Positions 44,129-54,592 of a stretch of DNA of 64,000 nucleotides are shown here, piece by piece. Both the position numbers and the translations under genes were made by a program. The stretch comes from Gammaproteobacteria bacterium (GTDB lineage: Bacteria; Pseudomonadota; Gammaproteobacteria; Steroidobacterales; GCA-2729495). Where the stretch lies: positions 1 to 64,000 of the forward strand of contig VGVH01000008.1 of the NCBI GenBank assembly GCA_016874095.1. The letters run 5' to 3'. Below the pieces are notes generated by a model. It searched no databases. It was not told the origin of the DNA and worked only from the letters and a program-made list of their open reading frames with translations. The stretch's first letter is position 1. The number at the start of each line of letters is the position of its first letter.

Positions 44129-44572
44129 ATGAAGAACGCCTACGCACTGATCCTGCTGCTTGTTGCTGCATGGCGTCCCGCCACCGCAGCGGACGCACCC
44201 CTCGTCGAAGTCTGGAAGTCGCCGACCTGCGGCTGCTGCAACACCTGGATCCGTCACCTGAAGGATGCCGGCTTCGAGGTGCGCTCGACCGATCTCGACG
44301 ACGTGGCCCCGATCAAGCAGCGCTTCAAGGTGCCGCCGGAGCTGTCGTCCTGCCACACGGCGACGGTCGGGGGTTACGTCGTCGAAGGGCACGTTCCGGC
44401 CGACGACATCGTGCGGCTCCTCAGGTCGAAGCCGAAAGTCACGGGCATCTACGTCCCCGGCATGCCCGTCGGCTCGCCGGGCATGGAGGGTCCGAATGCA
44501 CAGACCTACGAGGTACTGGCCGTCGACAGCGACGGCAAGCGCGGCGTTTTCGCCACGCACAAGGGCGACTAG
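44129..44572 (+). CDS. DUF411 metal-binding exported protein
   Basis: The 147-residue protein has a signal peptide (M-K-N-A-Y-A-L-I-L-L-L-V-A-A then T-A-A) and a DUF411 domain with V-W-K-S-P-T-C-G-C-C-N-T-W and later L-S-S-C-H-T-A. The Cys cluster suggests copper or other soft-metal binding in the periplasm, as proposed for CopG-like DUF411 proteins. ATG 44129 gives the leader; an in-frame start at 44093 would add 12 residues before it. Confidence 0.88.
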   Translation: MKNAYALILLLVAAWRPATAADAPLVEVWKSPTCGCCNTWIRHLKDAGFEVRSTDLDDVAPIKQRFKVPPELSSCHTATVGGYVVEGHVPADDIVRLLRSKPKVTGIYVPGMPVGSPGMEGPNAQTYEVLAVDSDGKRGVFATHKGD

Positions 44573-44608
44573 GCCCGCGCTCGCCACCGCGACGCTTGCG
44601 GGCTGCAG

Positions 44609-45013
44609 GTGGTTTTCCAGGAGATCGACGTTCCGCCGGACTGGACTCGCAACGGCGACGCGCTCGTGCTTAACCGCCACATCAACGCCCTGGTGACGAT
44701 ACCCGGCGTGCGGGAGCAACCCGCGAGGCGCCGTGCAGCTGTTCCGCAAGGCGATCGGCGCGGACGCGCAGTTCATTGCAGCCTGGGTGAACCTGTCTGC
44801 GCTCCATCAGCGCCATCGCAGCATGGGAGCATGCGCTGTCTCGACCCCTACGACACCGTCGCGCTCAGCAATCTCGAGCGCCTGCGCCGCGAGCGCGGCG
44901 AGATCCAGCTGGCCGATGCCATCCAGCGGCGCATCCGGGGGCACCGGCTGGAGAACCCGTATTTCCGCTATCACAGCAAACTCGAGGGGCTGAAGCGCGT
45001 AAACGCCGGCTGA
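44609..45013 (+). pseudogene. decayed TPR-repeat protein gene, three frameshifts
   Basis: Parts of a tetratricopeptide-repeat protein appear in order but in different frames: V-V-F-Q-E-I-D-V-P-P-D-W...V-L-N-R-H-I-N (from 44609), A-V-Q-L-F-R-K-A-I-G...A-A-W-V-N-L-S-A-L-H-Q-R-H (around 44730-44815), A-A-W-E-H-A-L (around 44819, third frame) and D-P-Y-D-T-V-A-L-S-N-L-E-R-L-R-R-E-R-G-E ending N-P-Y-F-R-Y-H (44845-45013). Read together they form two TPR units, so at least three small indels have broken the gene. The N-terminal part appears lost up to the DUF411 stop. Confidence 0.75.
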
Positions 45014-45025
45014 ACCGGCGTCGGG

Positions 45026-45430
45026 TCAGACCTGTTCGATCTCGATCAGCGTCCCGCAGAAATCCTTCGGGTGCAGGAACAGCACGGGCTTGCCGTGTGC
45101 TCCCGTCCTCGGCTCGCCGTCGCCCAGCACACGCGCGCCTGCGGCAACCAGCTGTGCGCGGGCGGCGAGGATGTCGGCCACTTCGTAGCAGAGGTGATGC
45201 ATGCCGCCAGACGGGTTCGCTTCGAGGAACTTCGCGATCGGTGAGCGCTCGCCCAGCGGATGCAGGAGTTCGATCTTGGTGTTGGCCAGTTCGACGAACA
45301 CCGTCGTGACGCCGTGTTCCGGCAGAGCCAGGGGCTCGGACACCCGGGCGCCGAGCGTGCGACGGTAGATCGCTGCTGCAGCGGCAAGGTCGGGGACGAC
45401 GATGGCGACGTGGTTGAGTTTTCCGATCAT
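45026..45430 (-). CDS. mce: methylmalonyl-CoA epimerase
   Basis: The 134-residue VOC-fold protein starts M-I-G-K-L-N-H-V-A-I-V-V-P-D-L and has M-H-H-L-C-Y-E-V and a final G-T-L-I-E-I-E-Q. The metal ligands expected in the family (H in N-H-V, H in M-H-H, E in L-I-E) are all present. It interconverts (S)- and (R)-methylmalonyl-CoA between the carboxylase and the mutase. It is the last gene of the minus-strand methylmalonyl-CoA operon, 20 bases after the MeaB gene. ATG 45430. Confidence 0.94.
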   Translation of the reverse strand: MIGKLNHVAIVVPDLAAAAAIYRRTLGARVSEPLALPEHGVTTVFVELANTKIELLHPLGERSPIAKFLEANPSGGMHHLCYEVADILAARAQLVAAGARVLGDGEPRTGAHGKPVLFLHPKDFCGTLIEIEQV

Positions 45431-45450
45431 GACGGCCGCAGGCCTTTCGT

Positions 45451-46449
45451 TCAGTGGCGCCGCTGCAGGTAGATGTCGATCATTTCGCGGGCAGCAACCC
45501 GTGGCGAAGCCTGGCCGCGGGCAACGGCCGACTCGATCGCAGCGATCCGCTGGCGCATGTCGGGATCCTCGCGCAGCTCGTCGGCCAGCGTCTCGGCCAT
45601 CTCGTTCCACAGCCAGGCCAGCGCCTGGCGCGCGCGGTTGCCCTCGAGTTCGCCCGAGTCGGTCATCGTCTGGCGAAAACGACGGATGGTCTGCCATACG
45701 GCAGCCATGCCGGAGTCGTCCAGCGAGGAACACGTCTCGACCGGCACTTCCCAGTTCCTGGAGCGAGCCTGCAGCAGTCGCAGGGCGTTGCCATAGTCGG
45801 CGGCAGAGCGCGTCGCTGCAGGCTGAAGGTCGCCATCGCTCTTGTTGACGAGCACGTAGTCCGCGCGCTCGACGATGCCGCGCTTGATGCCCTGCAGTTC
45901 GTCGCCGCCGCCCGGCAGCAGCAGCAGCAGGAACATGTCGGTCATGTCGGCCACGGCAGTCTCCGACTGCCCCACGCCGACGGTCTCGACGAGCACGACG
46001 TCGAAGCCTGCAGCTTCACAGAGCAGCATCGTCTCGCGGGTATGGCGCGCCACGCCGCCGAGCGTGCGGCCCGCCGGTGACGGCCGTATGTAGGCTTCCT
46101 CGCGGCGTGCGAGCCGCTCCATGCGGGTCTTGTCGCCGAGGATGGAACCGCCGCTGATGGCAGAGGAGGGATCGACCGCCAGTACCGCGACGCGATGCCC
46201 CTGGTCGATGATGTGGTTGCCGAGGGCCTCTATGAAGGTGGACTTGCCGGCGCCCGGCACGCCGGAGATGCCGATGCGGATCGAATGGCCGGCCCGCGGA
46301 GTGAGCAGCTGGAGCAGGCGGCTGGCGAGCGGCTGGTCCTCGCGCCGACTCGACTCGACCAGCGTGATGGCGCGCGCGAGCGCGCGGCGATCGCCCGTTC
46401 TGACGGCAGCGGCGAGCTCGTCGGCCATGGACTCCGGCACTGTACCCAT
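45451..46449 (-). CDS. meaB: MeaB/ArgK-family G-protein chaperone of methylmalonyl-CoA mutase
   Basis: The 332-residue GTPase has the P-loop G-V-P-G-A-G-K-S-T, a D-P-S-S segment, V-E-T-V-G-V-G-Q-S-E switch and N-K-S-D for guanine. It guards and reactivates the B12-dependent mutase encoded two genes upstream. A second start at 46428 (M-A-D-E-L-A-A-A-V) is equally plausible and nearer the usual length. It follows the carboxylase alpha gene by 23 bases and precedes the epimerase gene by 20. Confidence 0.95.
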   Translation of the reverse strand: MGTVPESMADELAAAVRTGDRRALARAITLVESSRREDQPLASRLLQLLTPRAGHSIRIGISGVPGAGKSTFIEALGNHIIDQGHRVAVLAVDPSSAISGGSILGDKTRMERLARREEAYIRPSPAGRTLGGVARHTRETMLLCEAAGFDVVLVETVGVGQSETAVADMTDMFLLLLLPGGGDELQGIKRGIVERADYVLVNKSDGDLQPAATRSAADYGNALRLLQARSRNWEVPVETCSSLDDSGMAAVWQTIRRFRQTMTDSGELEGNRARQALAWLWNEMAETLADELREDPDMRQRIAAIESAVARGQASPRVAAREMIDIYLQRRH

Positions 46450-46472
46450 CGCCGGGAGTTTGCCTCAGTCTC

Positions 46473-48458
46473 TCACTCGAACGAAAGAATCGGCTGGTCG
46501 ACCGCGAGGCTCTGTCCCTCGGTGACCAGCACCCTGGCGACCTTCACGTCGTCTGTGGCGCGCAGGCTGTTCTCCATCTTCATCGCCTCGACGACTGCCA
46601 GCTCCTCGCCTGCCTTGATCTTGTCGCCGGCCTTTACCGCGAGCCGCTTCAGCAGGCCCGGCATGGGCGAGAGCAGGAATTTCGACAGGTCCGGCGGAAC
46701 CTTCTCGAGCATGAGCCGCTGTGCTTCTGCGGCGCGCGGTGTGACCACGAGCGCGTCGAGCAGGGCGCCGCGGTGCGAGAGGCGGTAACGCACGCCCGAG
46801 CGGTCGAGCTGCACGCAGACCGGTTGGACGTTCACGGTCGCGCGCACCAGCGGCTGGCCCATCTGCCAGTCGGTGATCACCTCGTAGCGCCGGCCGGCAT
46901 GGCCGACCGCATAGCCGCCGTCGATGGGCGTGACGCTGACCGCGTGGTGTATCTGGCCCGCAATCACGACGAAGTCGGTGCCGACGACGCGCTCGTGGCT
47001 GGGAAGCTGCCCGGACAGCTGCGCTGCGCGGTCCATGAAGCGGCGGTGCACGCTCGCGGCGATCGAGACGAGGATGCCGGGATCCTCTTGTGGCACGTCG
47101 GCCGCGCTGAACCCTTCGGGGTATTCCTCGGCGATGAAACCGGTGCTGAGCCGTCCGGCGCGGAACCGCTCCTTCGACAGCACGGCGTTCAGGAAGCTGA
47201 TGTTGTGCGACAGGCCGCGGATGTAATAGGCGTCCAGGGCGTCCTGCATGCGGTCGATGGCCTGGGTGCGTGTCTCGCCCCAGGTCACGACCTTGGCGAT
47301 CATCGGATCGTAGTACATCGACACTTCGCTGCCTTCGTCGATACCGGTGTCGACACGCACGTTGTCGCTGGTTTCCGGCGGCCGGCAGCGGACGAGCCGG
47401 CCCGTCGATGGCAGGAAATTGCGGTAGGGGTCCTCGGCGTAGACACGCGCCTCCATCGCCCAGCCGTTCAGTTTCACGTCTTTCTGCTTCAGCGGCAGCT
47501 TCTCGCCATGGGCGACGCGGATCATCAGTTCGACGAGATCGACGCCCGTCACCATCTCGGTCACGGGGTGCTCGACCTGCAGGCGCGTGTTCATCTCGAG
47601 GAAATAGAAGTTCCGCTGCTGGTCGGTGACGAACTCCACTGTGCCCGCGGACACGTAGTCCACGGCTTTCGCGAGCGCTACCGCCTGCTCGCCCATGGCC
47701 TTGCGCGTTTTCTCGTCGAGGAGCGGCGAGGGCGCTTCCTCGAGCACCTTCTGGTGGCGGCGCTGGATGGAGCACTCGCGTTCGCCGAGGTAGATCACGT
47801 TGCCGTGCCTGTCGGCCAGCACCTGGATCTCGACATGGCGCGGATCGACGATGAACTTCTCGGCGAACACGCGGCGGTCGCCGAAGGCGGCGACCGCCTC
47901 GTTGCTGGCGCGCGTGAAGCCATCGCGGCACTGCGCGTCGTCGTGGACGACACGCATGCCCTTGCCGCCGCCGCCGGCCGAAGCCTTCAGCATCACCGGA
48001 TAGCCGATCTCCCGCGCGATCTTCACCGCGTGGTCCGGGCCCTCTATCACGCCGTTGTAGCCCGGGATCGTCGTAACCCCGGATTTCTGCGCCAGCAGCT
48101 TGGAGGCGATCTTGTCGCCCATGCTGTTGATCGCGTGCACCCCCGGGCCGATGAAGACGATGCCCGCCTTCTCCAGCGCCTCGCAGAACGCCGGCCGCTC
48201 GGAAAGGAAGCCGAAGCCCGGGTGTACGGCCTCGGCGCCGGTCTTACGGCAGGCCTCGACAATGCGGTCGGCTAGCAGGTAGCTCTGGGCCGACGGCGCC
48301 GGCCCGATGTGCACGGCTTCGTCGGCCAGACGCACGTGCAGGGAATTGCGGTCGGCATCCGAGTAGACGGCGACCGTGGCGATGCCCATGCGCCGGCAGG
48401 TGCGGATGATGCGGCAGGCGATCTCGCCGCGATTGGCGATCAGGATCTTCTTGAACAT
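46473..48458 (-). CDS. pccA: propionyl/acetyl-CoA carboxylase, biotin carboxylase-BCCP (alpha) subunit
   Basis: The 661-residue protein starts M-F-K-K-I-L-I-A-N-R-G-E-I-A-C-R. It has a biotin carboxylase ATP-grasp domain (G-G-G-G-K-G-M-R; E-M-N-T-R-L-Q-V-E-H), a bridging BT domain, and a C-terminal biotinyl domain with Lys627 in E-A-M-K-M-E-N. Paired with the beta subunit it carboxylates propionyl-CoA to methylmalonyl-CoA; the mutase, MeaB and epimerase neighbours support that substrate. Biotin for it could come from the nearby bioFDA route. It lies 20 bases after the beta-subunit gene. Confidence 0.94.
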   Translation of the reverse strand: MFKKILIANRGEIACRIIRTCRRMGIATVAVYSDADRNSLHVRLADEAVHIGPAPSAQSYLLADRIVEACRKTGAEAVHPGFGFLSERPAFCEALEKAGIVFIGPGVHAINSMGDKIASKLLAQKSGVTTIPGYNGVIEGPDHAVKIAREIGYPVMLKASAGGGGKGMRVVHDDAQCRDGFTRASNEAVAAFGDRRVFAEKFIVDPRHVEIQVLADRHGNVIYLGERECSIQRRHQKVLEEAPSPLLDEKTRKAMGEQAVALAKAVDYVSAGTVEFVTDQQRNFYFLEMNTRLQVEHPVTEMVTGVDLVELMIRVAHGEKLPLKQKDVKLNGWAMEARVYAEDPYRNFLPSTGRLVRCRPPETSDNVRVDTGIDEGSEVSMYYDPMIAKVVTWGETRTQAIDRMQDALDAYYIRGLSHNISFLNAVLSKERFRAGRLSTGFIAEEYPEGFSAADVPQEDPGILVSIAASVHRRFMDRAAQLSGQLPSHERVVGTDFVVIAGQIHHAVSVTPIDGGYAVGHAGRRYEVITDWQMGQPLVRATVNVQPVCVQLDRSGVRYRLSHRGALLDALVVTPRAAEAQRLMLEKVPPDLSKFLLSPMPGLLKRLAVKAGDKIKAGEELAVVEAMKMENSLRATDDVKVARVLVTEGQSLAVDQPILSFE

Positions 48459-48478
48459 GTGCGGTGCGGCCCTTCCGG

Positions 48479-50011
48479 TCAGAGCGGGATGTTGCCGTGC
48501 TTGCGCCAGGGATTCTTCAGGTCCTTGTTGCGCAGCATCGCGAACGACCTGCAGACCCGGGTGCGGGTGTCGCGCGGCATGATGACGTCGTCGATGAAGC
48601 CGCGCGCGCCGGCGATGAACGGGTTGGCGAACTTCCGCCGGTACTCCTCCGTGCGCGCCGCGATGGCCGCGGGCTTGCCGATGTCCTTGCGGAAGATGAT
48701 CTCGACGGCGCCCCTGGGGCCCATGACCGCGATCTCGGCGCTGGGCCAGGCGAAATTCACGTCGCCGCGCAGGTGTTTCGATGCCATGACGTCATAGGCA
48801 CCGCCGTAGGCCTTGCGGGTGATCACGGTGACCTTGGGCACGGTCGCCTCGGCGAACGCGTAGAGCAGCTTCGCCCCGTGCTTGATGATGCCGCCGTACT
48901 CCTGTGACGTGCCCGGCATGAAGCCCGGCACGTCCTCGATCGTGAGCAGGGGGATATTGAACGCGTCGCAGAAGCGCACGAACCGCGCGCCCTTGATCGA
49001 GGAATTGATGTCGAGGCAGCCCGCCAGCACCATCGGCTGGTTGGCGACGACGCCGATCGTCGAACCCTCGAGGCGCATGAAGCCGACGACGATGTTCTTC
49101 GCGTAGTCGGGCTGGATCTCGAAGAAATCGCCCTCGTCGGCGATCTTGAGGATCAGCTCCTTGATGTCGTACGGCCTGGCCGGGTCGTCCGGCACCAGCG
49201 TATCGAGCGAGTCCTCGATCCGCTGCGGCGCGTCCATGGTCGGCCAGACCGGGGGCTTTTCCCGATTGCTGGCGGGCAGGAAGTTGAAGAAGCGCCGTGT
49301 CGACAGCAGCATCTCCACGTCATTCTCCAGCGCAAGGTCGGCTACGCCGGACTTCGACGTGTGCGTGACGGCGCCGCCCAGTTCCTCGGCGGAGACTTCC
49401 TCGTGCGTGACGGTCTTCACCACGTCCGGGCCGGTCACGAACATGTAGGAGCTGTCCTTCACCATGAAGGTGAAATCGGTCATCGCCGGCGAGTACACCG
49501 CGCCGCCGGCGCAGGGGCCCATGATCAGCGAGATCTGCGGTATGACCCCCGAGGCGAGCACGTTCAGCTGGAACACGTCGGCATAGCCACCGAGCGAGGA
49601 AACGCCCTCCTGGATGCGGGCGCCGCCGGAGTCGTTCAGGCCGATGAGCGGCGCGCCGACCTTCATCGCCTGCTCCATGATCTTGCAGATCTTCTTCGCG
49701 TGCGACTCCGATAGCGAGCCGCCGAACACCGTGAAGTCCTGGCTGAACACGAACACCAGCCGGCCGTTTATCGTGCCGTAGCCGGTGACCACGCCATCGC
49801 CCGGGACTTTCTGCTCCTCCATACGGAAGTCCGTGCAGCGATGCTCCACGAACATGTCCCACTCCTCGAAGCTGCCCTCGTCGAGCAGCAGTGCGATGCG
49901 CTCGCGGGCGGTGAGCTTGCCCTTGGCATGCTGGGCAGCGATGCGCTTCTCGCCGCCGCCGAGCTTCGCCTGCGACCGTTTCTCCTCGAGCTGGCGGATG
50001 ATGTCCTGCAT
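48479..50011 (-). CDS. pccB: propionyl-CoA carboxylase, carboxyltransferase (beta) subunit
   Basis: The 510-residue crotonase-type carboxyltransferase has the N-terminal acyl-CoA site ([14 protein letters not shown]) and the C-terminal biotin site ([13 protein letters not shown] and the following [10 protein letters not shown]). The sequence and length fit PccB. An aspartate near D-I-N-S-S matches the propionyl-specific position by context, though this is my reading. It stands between the mutase and alpha-subunit genes with short gaps. Confidence 0.94.
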   Translation of the reverse strand: MQDIIRQLEEKRSQAKLGGGEKRIAAQHAKGKLTARERIALLLDEGSFEEWDMFVEHRCTDFRMEEQKVPGDGVVTGYGTINGRLVFVFSQDFTVFGGSLSESHAKKICKIMEQAMKVGAPLIGLNDSGGARIQEGVSSLGGYADVFQLNVLASGVIPQISLIMGPCAGGAVYSPAMTDFTFMVKDSSYMFVTGPDVVKTVTHEEVSAEELGGAVTHTSKSGVADLALENDVEMLLSTRRFFNFLPASNREKPPVWPTMDAPQRIEDSLDTLVPDDPARPYDIKELILKIADEGDFFEIQPDYAKNIVVGFMRLEGSTIGVVANQPMVLAGCLDINSSIKGARFVRFCDAFNIPLLTIEDVPGFMPGTSQEYGGIIKHGAKLLYAFAEATVPKVTVITRKAYGGAYDVMASKHLRGDVNFAWPSAEIAVMGPRGAVEIIFRKDIGKPAAIAARTEEYRRKFANPFIAGARGFIDDVIMPRDTRTRVCRSFAMLRNKDLKNPWRKHGNIPL

Positions 50012-50046
50012 CGGTCAATTCTCCCTGTCTGTTCGAGCGGCGCCGT

Positions 50047-52197
50047 TCAGTTTGCGCGCCGGGCGCGGACCAGGCCCAGCACCTTGCCGGCGGCCACGGG
50101 GATGTTGGTGCCGGGGCCGAAGATGGCCGCGACGCCGGCCGCCTCGAGCGCGGCGTGATCCTGCGGGGGTATGACGCCGCCGCAGACGACGACGATGTCC
50201 CCGGCACCCTGCTGGCGCAATGCCGCGATCAGCTGTGGCACGAGTGTCTTGTGACCCGCTGCCTGCGAGGACACGCCGACTACATGCACGTCGTTCTCGA
50301 CGGCGTGCCGGGCGCCTTCCTCGGGTGTCTGGAACAGGGGCCCCACGTCCACATCGAAACCAAGGTCGGCAAAGGCCGTTGCGATAACCTTGGCGCCGCG
50401 GTCGTGGCCGTCCTGGCCGAGCTTCACCACCAGCATCCGCGGGCGGCGACCTTCCTCGGTGGCGAAGCGTTCGACGTCGGCCTTGATGCGGGCGAATTCG
50501 GGGTCGTTGGCATACACGGATCCGTACACTCCACTGATCGACTGGATCACGGCGCGGTGGCGACCATACACCTTCTCGAGGGCGTCGGAGATCTCGCCAA
50601 CGCTGGCTCTTGCGCGCGCCGCCGCGACGGCCAGGTCAAGCAGGTTGCCGCCACCGGTCTCCGCCGCGCGGGTGAGTGCCCCGAGCGCCGAGCGGCAGGC
50701 GGCCGCATCGCGCGAGCGGCGCACGCTCTCGAGCCGCTGCACCTGGGATTCGCGCACGGCGCTGTTGTCGATGTCGAGGATGTCGATCTCCGGCTCGTCC
50801 TCGCGGATGTAGCGGTTTACGCCGACGATCACTTCCTCGCCGCGATCGATGCGTGCCTGGCGCAGGGCCGCCGACTGCTCGATGCGCAGTTTCGGCAGGC
50901 CGGACTCGACCGCCTTCGTCATGCCGCCCAGCTTTTCGACTTCGTCGATCAGCTTGCCGGCCTCGGCGGCCAGCGAGGCGGTCAGGCTCTCGACGTAATA
51001 AGAGCCCGCCAGCGGATCGACGACCCGGGTTACGCCGGTTTCCTCCTGGATCACCAGCTGCGTGTTGCGGGCCATGTGGGCGGAGAAGGGCGTCGGCAGG
51101 GCGAGCGCCTCGTCGAAGGAATTGGTGTGCAGCGACTGCGTGCCGCCTAGCACGGCGGCCAGCGCCTCGATGGTCGTGCGCATCACGTTGTTCCACGGGT
51201 CGCGGCTCGTGAGGCTGACGCCCGAGGTCTGGCAATGGGTGCGCAGCATCAGCGAGCGGGCATCCTTCGGCGAAAAATGCTTCTGCATGAGGTCTGCCCA
51301 CAGGACCCGGGCGGCGCGCAGCTTGGCCGCCTCCATGAAGAAGTTCATGCCGATGCCGAAGAAGAACGACAGCCGCGGCGCGAAATCGTCGACGGCCAGA
51401 CCGCTGGCGAGCGCGGCACGCACGTATTCGAGCCCGTCGGCGATCGTGTAGCCGAGTTCCTGCACCGCCGTCGCGCCGGCTTCCTGCATGTGGTAGCCGG
51501 AGATCGAGATCGAGTTGAACTTCGGCATCTGCCGGGCCGTGTAGCCGATGATGTCTGCAACGATCCGCATGGAGGGTCGCGGCGGATATATGTAGGTGTT
51601 GCGGACCATGAACTCCTTGAGGATGTCGTTCTGCAGCGTGCCGGCGAGATCCGCTGCCTTCACGCCCTGTTCCGTGGCCGCGACGATGTACATGCCCATC
51701 ACGGGCAGTACCGCGCCGTTCATCGTCATCGACACCGACATGCGGTCGAGCGGGATGCCGTCGAAGAGGATCTTCATGTCCTCCACCGTGTCGATCGCAA
51801 CACCGGCCTTGCCGACATCGCCGACGACGCGGGGGTGGTCGGAGTCGTAACCGCGGTGGGTCGGCAGGTCGAATGCCACCGACAGGCCCGTCTGCCCGGC
51901 CGCAAGGTTCCTGCGGTAGAAGGCGTTGGACTCCGCGGCCGTCGAGAAACCCGCGTACTGGCGGACCGTCCACGGTCGCACGGCATACATCGTTGCCCGC
52001 GGTCCGCGCAGGAAGGGCGCGAAGCCCGGCAGCGAGTCCAGATGGCTCAATCCCTCGAGATCGGCGGCTGTGTACAGCGGCTTCACCGCGATGCCTTCCG
52101 GTGTCCGCCAGTCGAGCGAGGCAGCGGGCGATCCGCCGTTCTCCTCGCCCGCGGCGCGTTCCCAGTCGCTGATCGTGCGCTTTGCGAAGTCCGTCAT
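50047..52197 (-). CDS. mcm: methylmalonyl-CoA mutase (single-chain, B12-binding)
   Basis: The 716-residue enzyme starts [16 protein letters not shown]. It has the (beta/alpha)8 substrate barrel ([21 protein letters not shown]) and a C-terminal B12 domain with the base-off ligand His598 in G-Q-D-G-H-D-R-G, then G-G-V-I-P-P-Q-D. It isomerises (R)-methylmalonyl-CoA to succinyl-CoA. ATG 52197 is used; a TTG at 52215 overlapping the previous stop would add six residues. The gene sits between the CitE-like and pccB genes. Confidence 0.95.
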   Translation of the reverse strand: MTDFAKRTISDWERAAGEENGGSPAASLDWRTPEGIAVKPLYTAADLEGLSHLDSLPGFAPFLRGPRATMYAVRPWTVRQYAGFSTAAESNAFYRRNLAAGQTGLSVAFDLPTHRGYDSDHPRVVGDVGKAGVAIDTVEDMKILFDGIPLDRMSVSMTMNGAVLPVMGMYIVAATEQGVKAADLAGTLQNDILKEFMVRNTYIYPPRPSMRIVADIIGYTARQMPKFNSISISGYHMQEAGATAVQELGYTIADGLEYVRAALASGLAVDDFAPRLSFFFGIGMNFFMEAAKLRAARVLWADLMQKHFSPKDARSLMLRTHCQTSGVSLTSRDPWNNVMRTTIEALAAVLGGTQSLHTNSFDEALALPTPFSAHMARNTQLVIQEETGVTRVVDPLAGSYYVESLTASLAAEAGKLIDEVEKLGGMTKAVESGLPKLRIEQSAALRQARIDRGEEVIVGVNRYIREDEPEIDILDIDNSAVRESQVQRLESVRRSRDAAACRSALGALTRAAETGGGNLLDLAVAAARARASVGEISDALEKVYGRHRAVIQSISGVYGSVYANDPEFARIKADVERFATEEGRRPRMLVVKLGQDGHDRGAKVIATAFADLGFDVDVGPLFQTPEEGARHAVENDVHVVGVSSQAAGHKTLVPQLIAALRQQGAGDIVVVCGGVIPPQDHAALEAAGVAAIFGPGTNIPVAAGKVLGLVRARRAN

Positions 52198-52211
52198 GCG
52201 GTTCTGGTCGT

Positions 52212-53090
52212 TCAATTCTGTTGATTGGCCTGTGCGGCGCGCAGCGCCAGCACCCGTCGCGCTTCCTCGGCGTGGAGACCTTCCACCATCCGGCCGTCCA
52301 GCAGGGCGATACCGCGACCGTCCGCGGCCGCCGCCTCCCAGACCGCGATCAGCCGGGCTGCTTCCGCTGCAGCCTCTGCCGAGACGCCAAACACTTCATT
52401 GGCGACGGGTATCTGGGACGGATGTATCAGCGTCTTGCCGTCGAAACCCAGCGCCTTGCCCTGCTCGCAGGCAGAGCGGTATCCGGTCGTGTCACGGAGA
52501 TCCGTGTGCACGCCGTCCAGTATATCAAGGCCCCGGGCACGGGCCGCGAGCAGGCACAGCGCGAGGGCCGGGAGCAGCGCTGAGCGATCGGGATCGGCGG
52601 GTACGCGCATCGCCTTGCAGAGGTCGGCCGTGCCCATCGCCACCACGCGCAGCCGTGGATTCGCGGCGGCTATCGCGTCGAGCGCCAGCACCGCGGCGGG
52701 CAGTTCGGCCATGGCCCACACGTCGATGCGCCCGCCGCCGGCGGCGTCGAGCCGGGCAACGGCCTGCGCGAGTCCCGCGGCGCTCGCCACCTTCGGAATG
52801 AGCACTGCGGTCGCGGCGCTGCGCGCGACGGCTGCCAGGTCGTCGGCGCCCCAGGCCGTGTCGAGACCGTTCACCCTGATGACGACCTCGCGACGGCCGA
52901 AACCACCGGCATCGACTGCGGCTACGGCCGCAGCTCGCGCCGCCAGCTTCGATTCCGGCAGCACGGCGTCCTCGAGATCGAGTATCACCGCGTCGGCTGC
53001 CAGCGACCGGGCCTTCTCGACCGCACGCGCATTGGAGGCGGGCAGGTACAACGCGGACCGTCGCGCGCGAGGCGGCTGTGTCGATGTCAT
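52212..53090 (-). CDS. CitE-like CoA-ester lyase (HpcH/HpaI family)
   Basis: The 292-residue TIM-barrel protein begins with [12 protein letters not shown] and has D-L-E-D-A-V-L with the metal-binding Glu/Asp and V-I-R-V-N-G-L-D. The relatives cleave malyl-, citramalyl- or beta-methylmalyl-CoA. The genes around it handle methylmalonyl-CoA, so a side reaction on a C4-C5 acyl-CoA, or repair of an off-pathway thioester, is possible. ATG 53090 overlaps the MatB stop in ATGA, so the two are coupled. Confidence 0.88.
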   Translation of the reverse strand: MTSTQPPRARRSALYLPASNARAVEKARSLAADAVILDLEDAVLPESKLAARAAAVAAVDAGGFGRREVVIRVNGLDTAWGADDLAAVARSAATAVLIPKVASAAGLAQAVARLDAAGGGRIDVWAMAELPAAVLALDAIAAANPRLRVVAMGTADLCKAMRVPADPDRSALLPALALCLLAARARGLDILDGVHTDLRDTTGYRSACEQGKALGFDGKTLIHPSQIPVANEVFGVSAEAAAEAARLIAVWEAAAADGRGIALLDGRMVEGLHAEEARRVLALRAAQANQQN

Positions 53091-54592
53091 TGCGCTTGGT
53101 CCTTTGTCGTGAACAGGCCGGCCAGCTCCCGGCGCAAGCTGTTCTTCTCGATCTTGCCCATGGCGTTGCGCGGAAGTGCCACTTTCCTGACGAGGCGCTT
53201 CGGCAGCTTGAAGCCGGCCAGGCGCCCGCGCAGGGCCGACATAATAGCGGCCTCATCGATCCCGTTGCCTGTCACGATGGCGACCACGGCTTCGCCGAGA
53301 TCGGGGTGCGGCACGCCGATGACCGCGGCTTCGTGCACGCCTGGCAGCTGCTCGATCGCCAGTTCCACTTCCCGCGGGTAGACGTTGAGCCCGCCGCTGA
53401 TGACGAGATCCTTGCTGCGCCCGGCGATCGTGAGATAGCCGTCGCCGTCGAGGAAACCCTGGTCGCCGGTGCGGAACCAGCCATCGGCGGTAAACGATTC
53501 TGCTGTCTTCTCCGGCGCCCGCCAGTAGCCGCTGAACACGTTCGGGCCCCGCACCTCGATCTCGCCGATCGTCCCCGCGCTCGCAGCGCCGGCGATGCGG
53601 ATCGAGACGCCGGGCAGGGCCGGTCCGACGCTGCCGGGTCGGCGTTCGCCGCGCAGGGGATTCGCGGCGTTCATCCCGGTCTCCGTCATGCCGTAGCGCT
53701 CGAGTATCGCGTGGCCGCTGCGTTCGCGGAATGCCGCAAAAGTCTCCGGCGACAGCGGTGCCGAGCCGGACACGAAGAGTCGCATCGTCGCGCAGCGCTC
53801 GCGCGTAAAGGAGGGTTCGGCCAGCAGCCGCGTGTAGTAGGTGGGCACGCCCATCATCACGGTGCTGCGGCCGAGCGCGCCGACGACCTCCCCGGCATCG
53901 AACCGCGACAACCACTCGAGGCTCGCGCCGCTCATGAAAGCGCAGCCGAGCCCGACGAACAGGCCGTGCGCATGGTAGATCGGCAGCGCGTGGAGCAGGC
54001 GGTCCGTGGCGCTGAAGCCCCAGGCGGAGGCGAGTGTCGCCGCGTTGGCGGCGAGGTTGCCGTGGCTCAGCATCGCGCCTTTGGGCTGGCCGGTCGTGCC
54101 CGAGGTGTAGAGCAGCACCGCGGTATCGCCTGCAGCGCGAGCGACCGTTTCAAATGCCGGTGCCTCAGCCATGGTGGCTGCGAGCAGCGAGCCTTTGCCC
54201 ACGGCATCCAGCGTCAGCACGCGGCAACCCGTCGGCGCCAGTTCACGGAACTGCGCCTCGGCCGCCGGGTCGCAGACGGCGATGCAGGGTTCGGCGTCGG
54301 TGAGCAGGAACGCCACTTCGTCGCGCCGGTAACCATCGTTCAGCGGATGGAATACGAGCCCGGAGCGCAGGCAGGCGAGGTAGAGCCAGAGCGCTTCGAC
54401 CGACTTGCCGACCTGCACGGTCACCCGATCGCCCGGGTGTGCGCCCAGTGCCACCAGGTGCGCAGCGATCGCGGCGCTGCGCGCTTCGAGGTCGGCATAG
54501 CGGTAGGTCTCGCCCCGGGGCGTCACCACCGCGGGTTTGTCGAGGCCGGGCGCGAAAGCCCGGCTAAAACGCGAATACAGGTTCTGGTTCAC
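53087..54592 (-). CDS. malonyl/methylmalonyl-CoA synthetase (MatB-like)
   Basis: The 501-residue ANL-superfamily ligase has the AMP-binding loop L-L-Y-T-S-G-T-T-G-Q-P-K-G, R-Y-G-M-T-E-T-G-M-N and the late catalytic lysine in A-M-G-K-I-E-K. The R-Y-G-M-T-E-T-G-M-N...N-P-L form is characteristic of malonyl-CoA synthetases. It would activate malonate or methylmalonate with CoA, giving the cluster an entry point besides propionyl-CoA carboxylation. GTG 54592 is the start; no Shine-Dalgarno sequence is visible, and a hairpin abuts the start. It is the first gene of the minus-strand operon. Confidence 0.88.
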   Translation of the reverse strand: MNQNLYSRFSRAFAPGLDKPAVVTPRGETYRYADLEARSAAIAAHLVALGAHPGDRVTVQVGKSVEALWLYLACLRSGLVFHPLNDGYRRDEVAFLLTDAEPCIAVCDPAAEAQFRELAPTGCRVLTLDAVGKGSLLAATMAEAPAFETVARAAGDTAVLLYTSGTTGQPKGAMLSHGNLAANAATLASAWGFSATDRLLHALPIYHAHGLFVGLGCAFMSGASLEWLSRFDAGEVVGALGRSTVMMGVPTYYTRLLAEPSFTRERCATMRLFVSGSAPLSPETFAAFRERSGHAILERYGMTETGMNAANPLRGERRPGSVGPALPGVSIRIAGAASAGTIGEIEVRGPNVFSGYWRAPEKTAESFTADGWFRTGDQGFLDGDGYLTIAGRSKDLVISGGLNVYPREVELAIEQLPGVHEAAVIGVPHPDLGEAVVAIVTGNGIDEAAIMSALRGRLAGFKLPKRLVRKVALPRNAMGKIEKNSLRRELAGLFTTKDQAQ

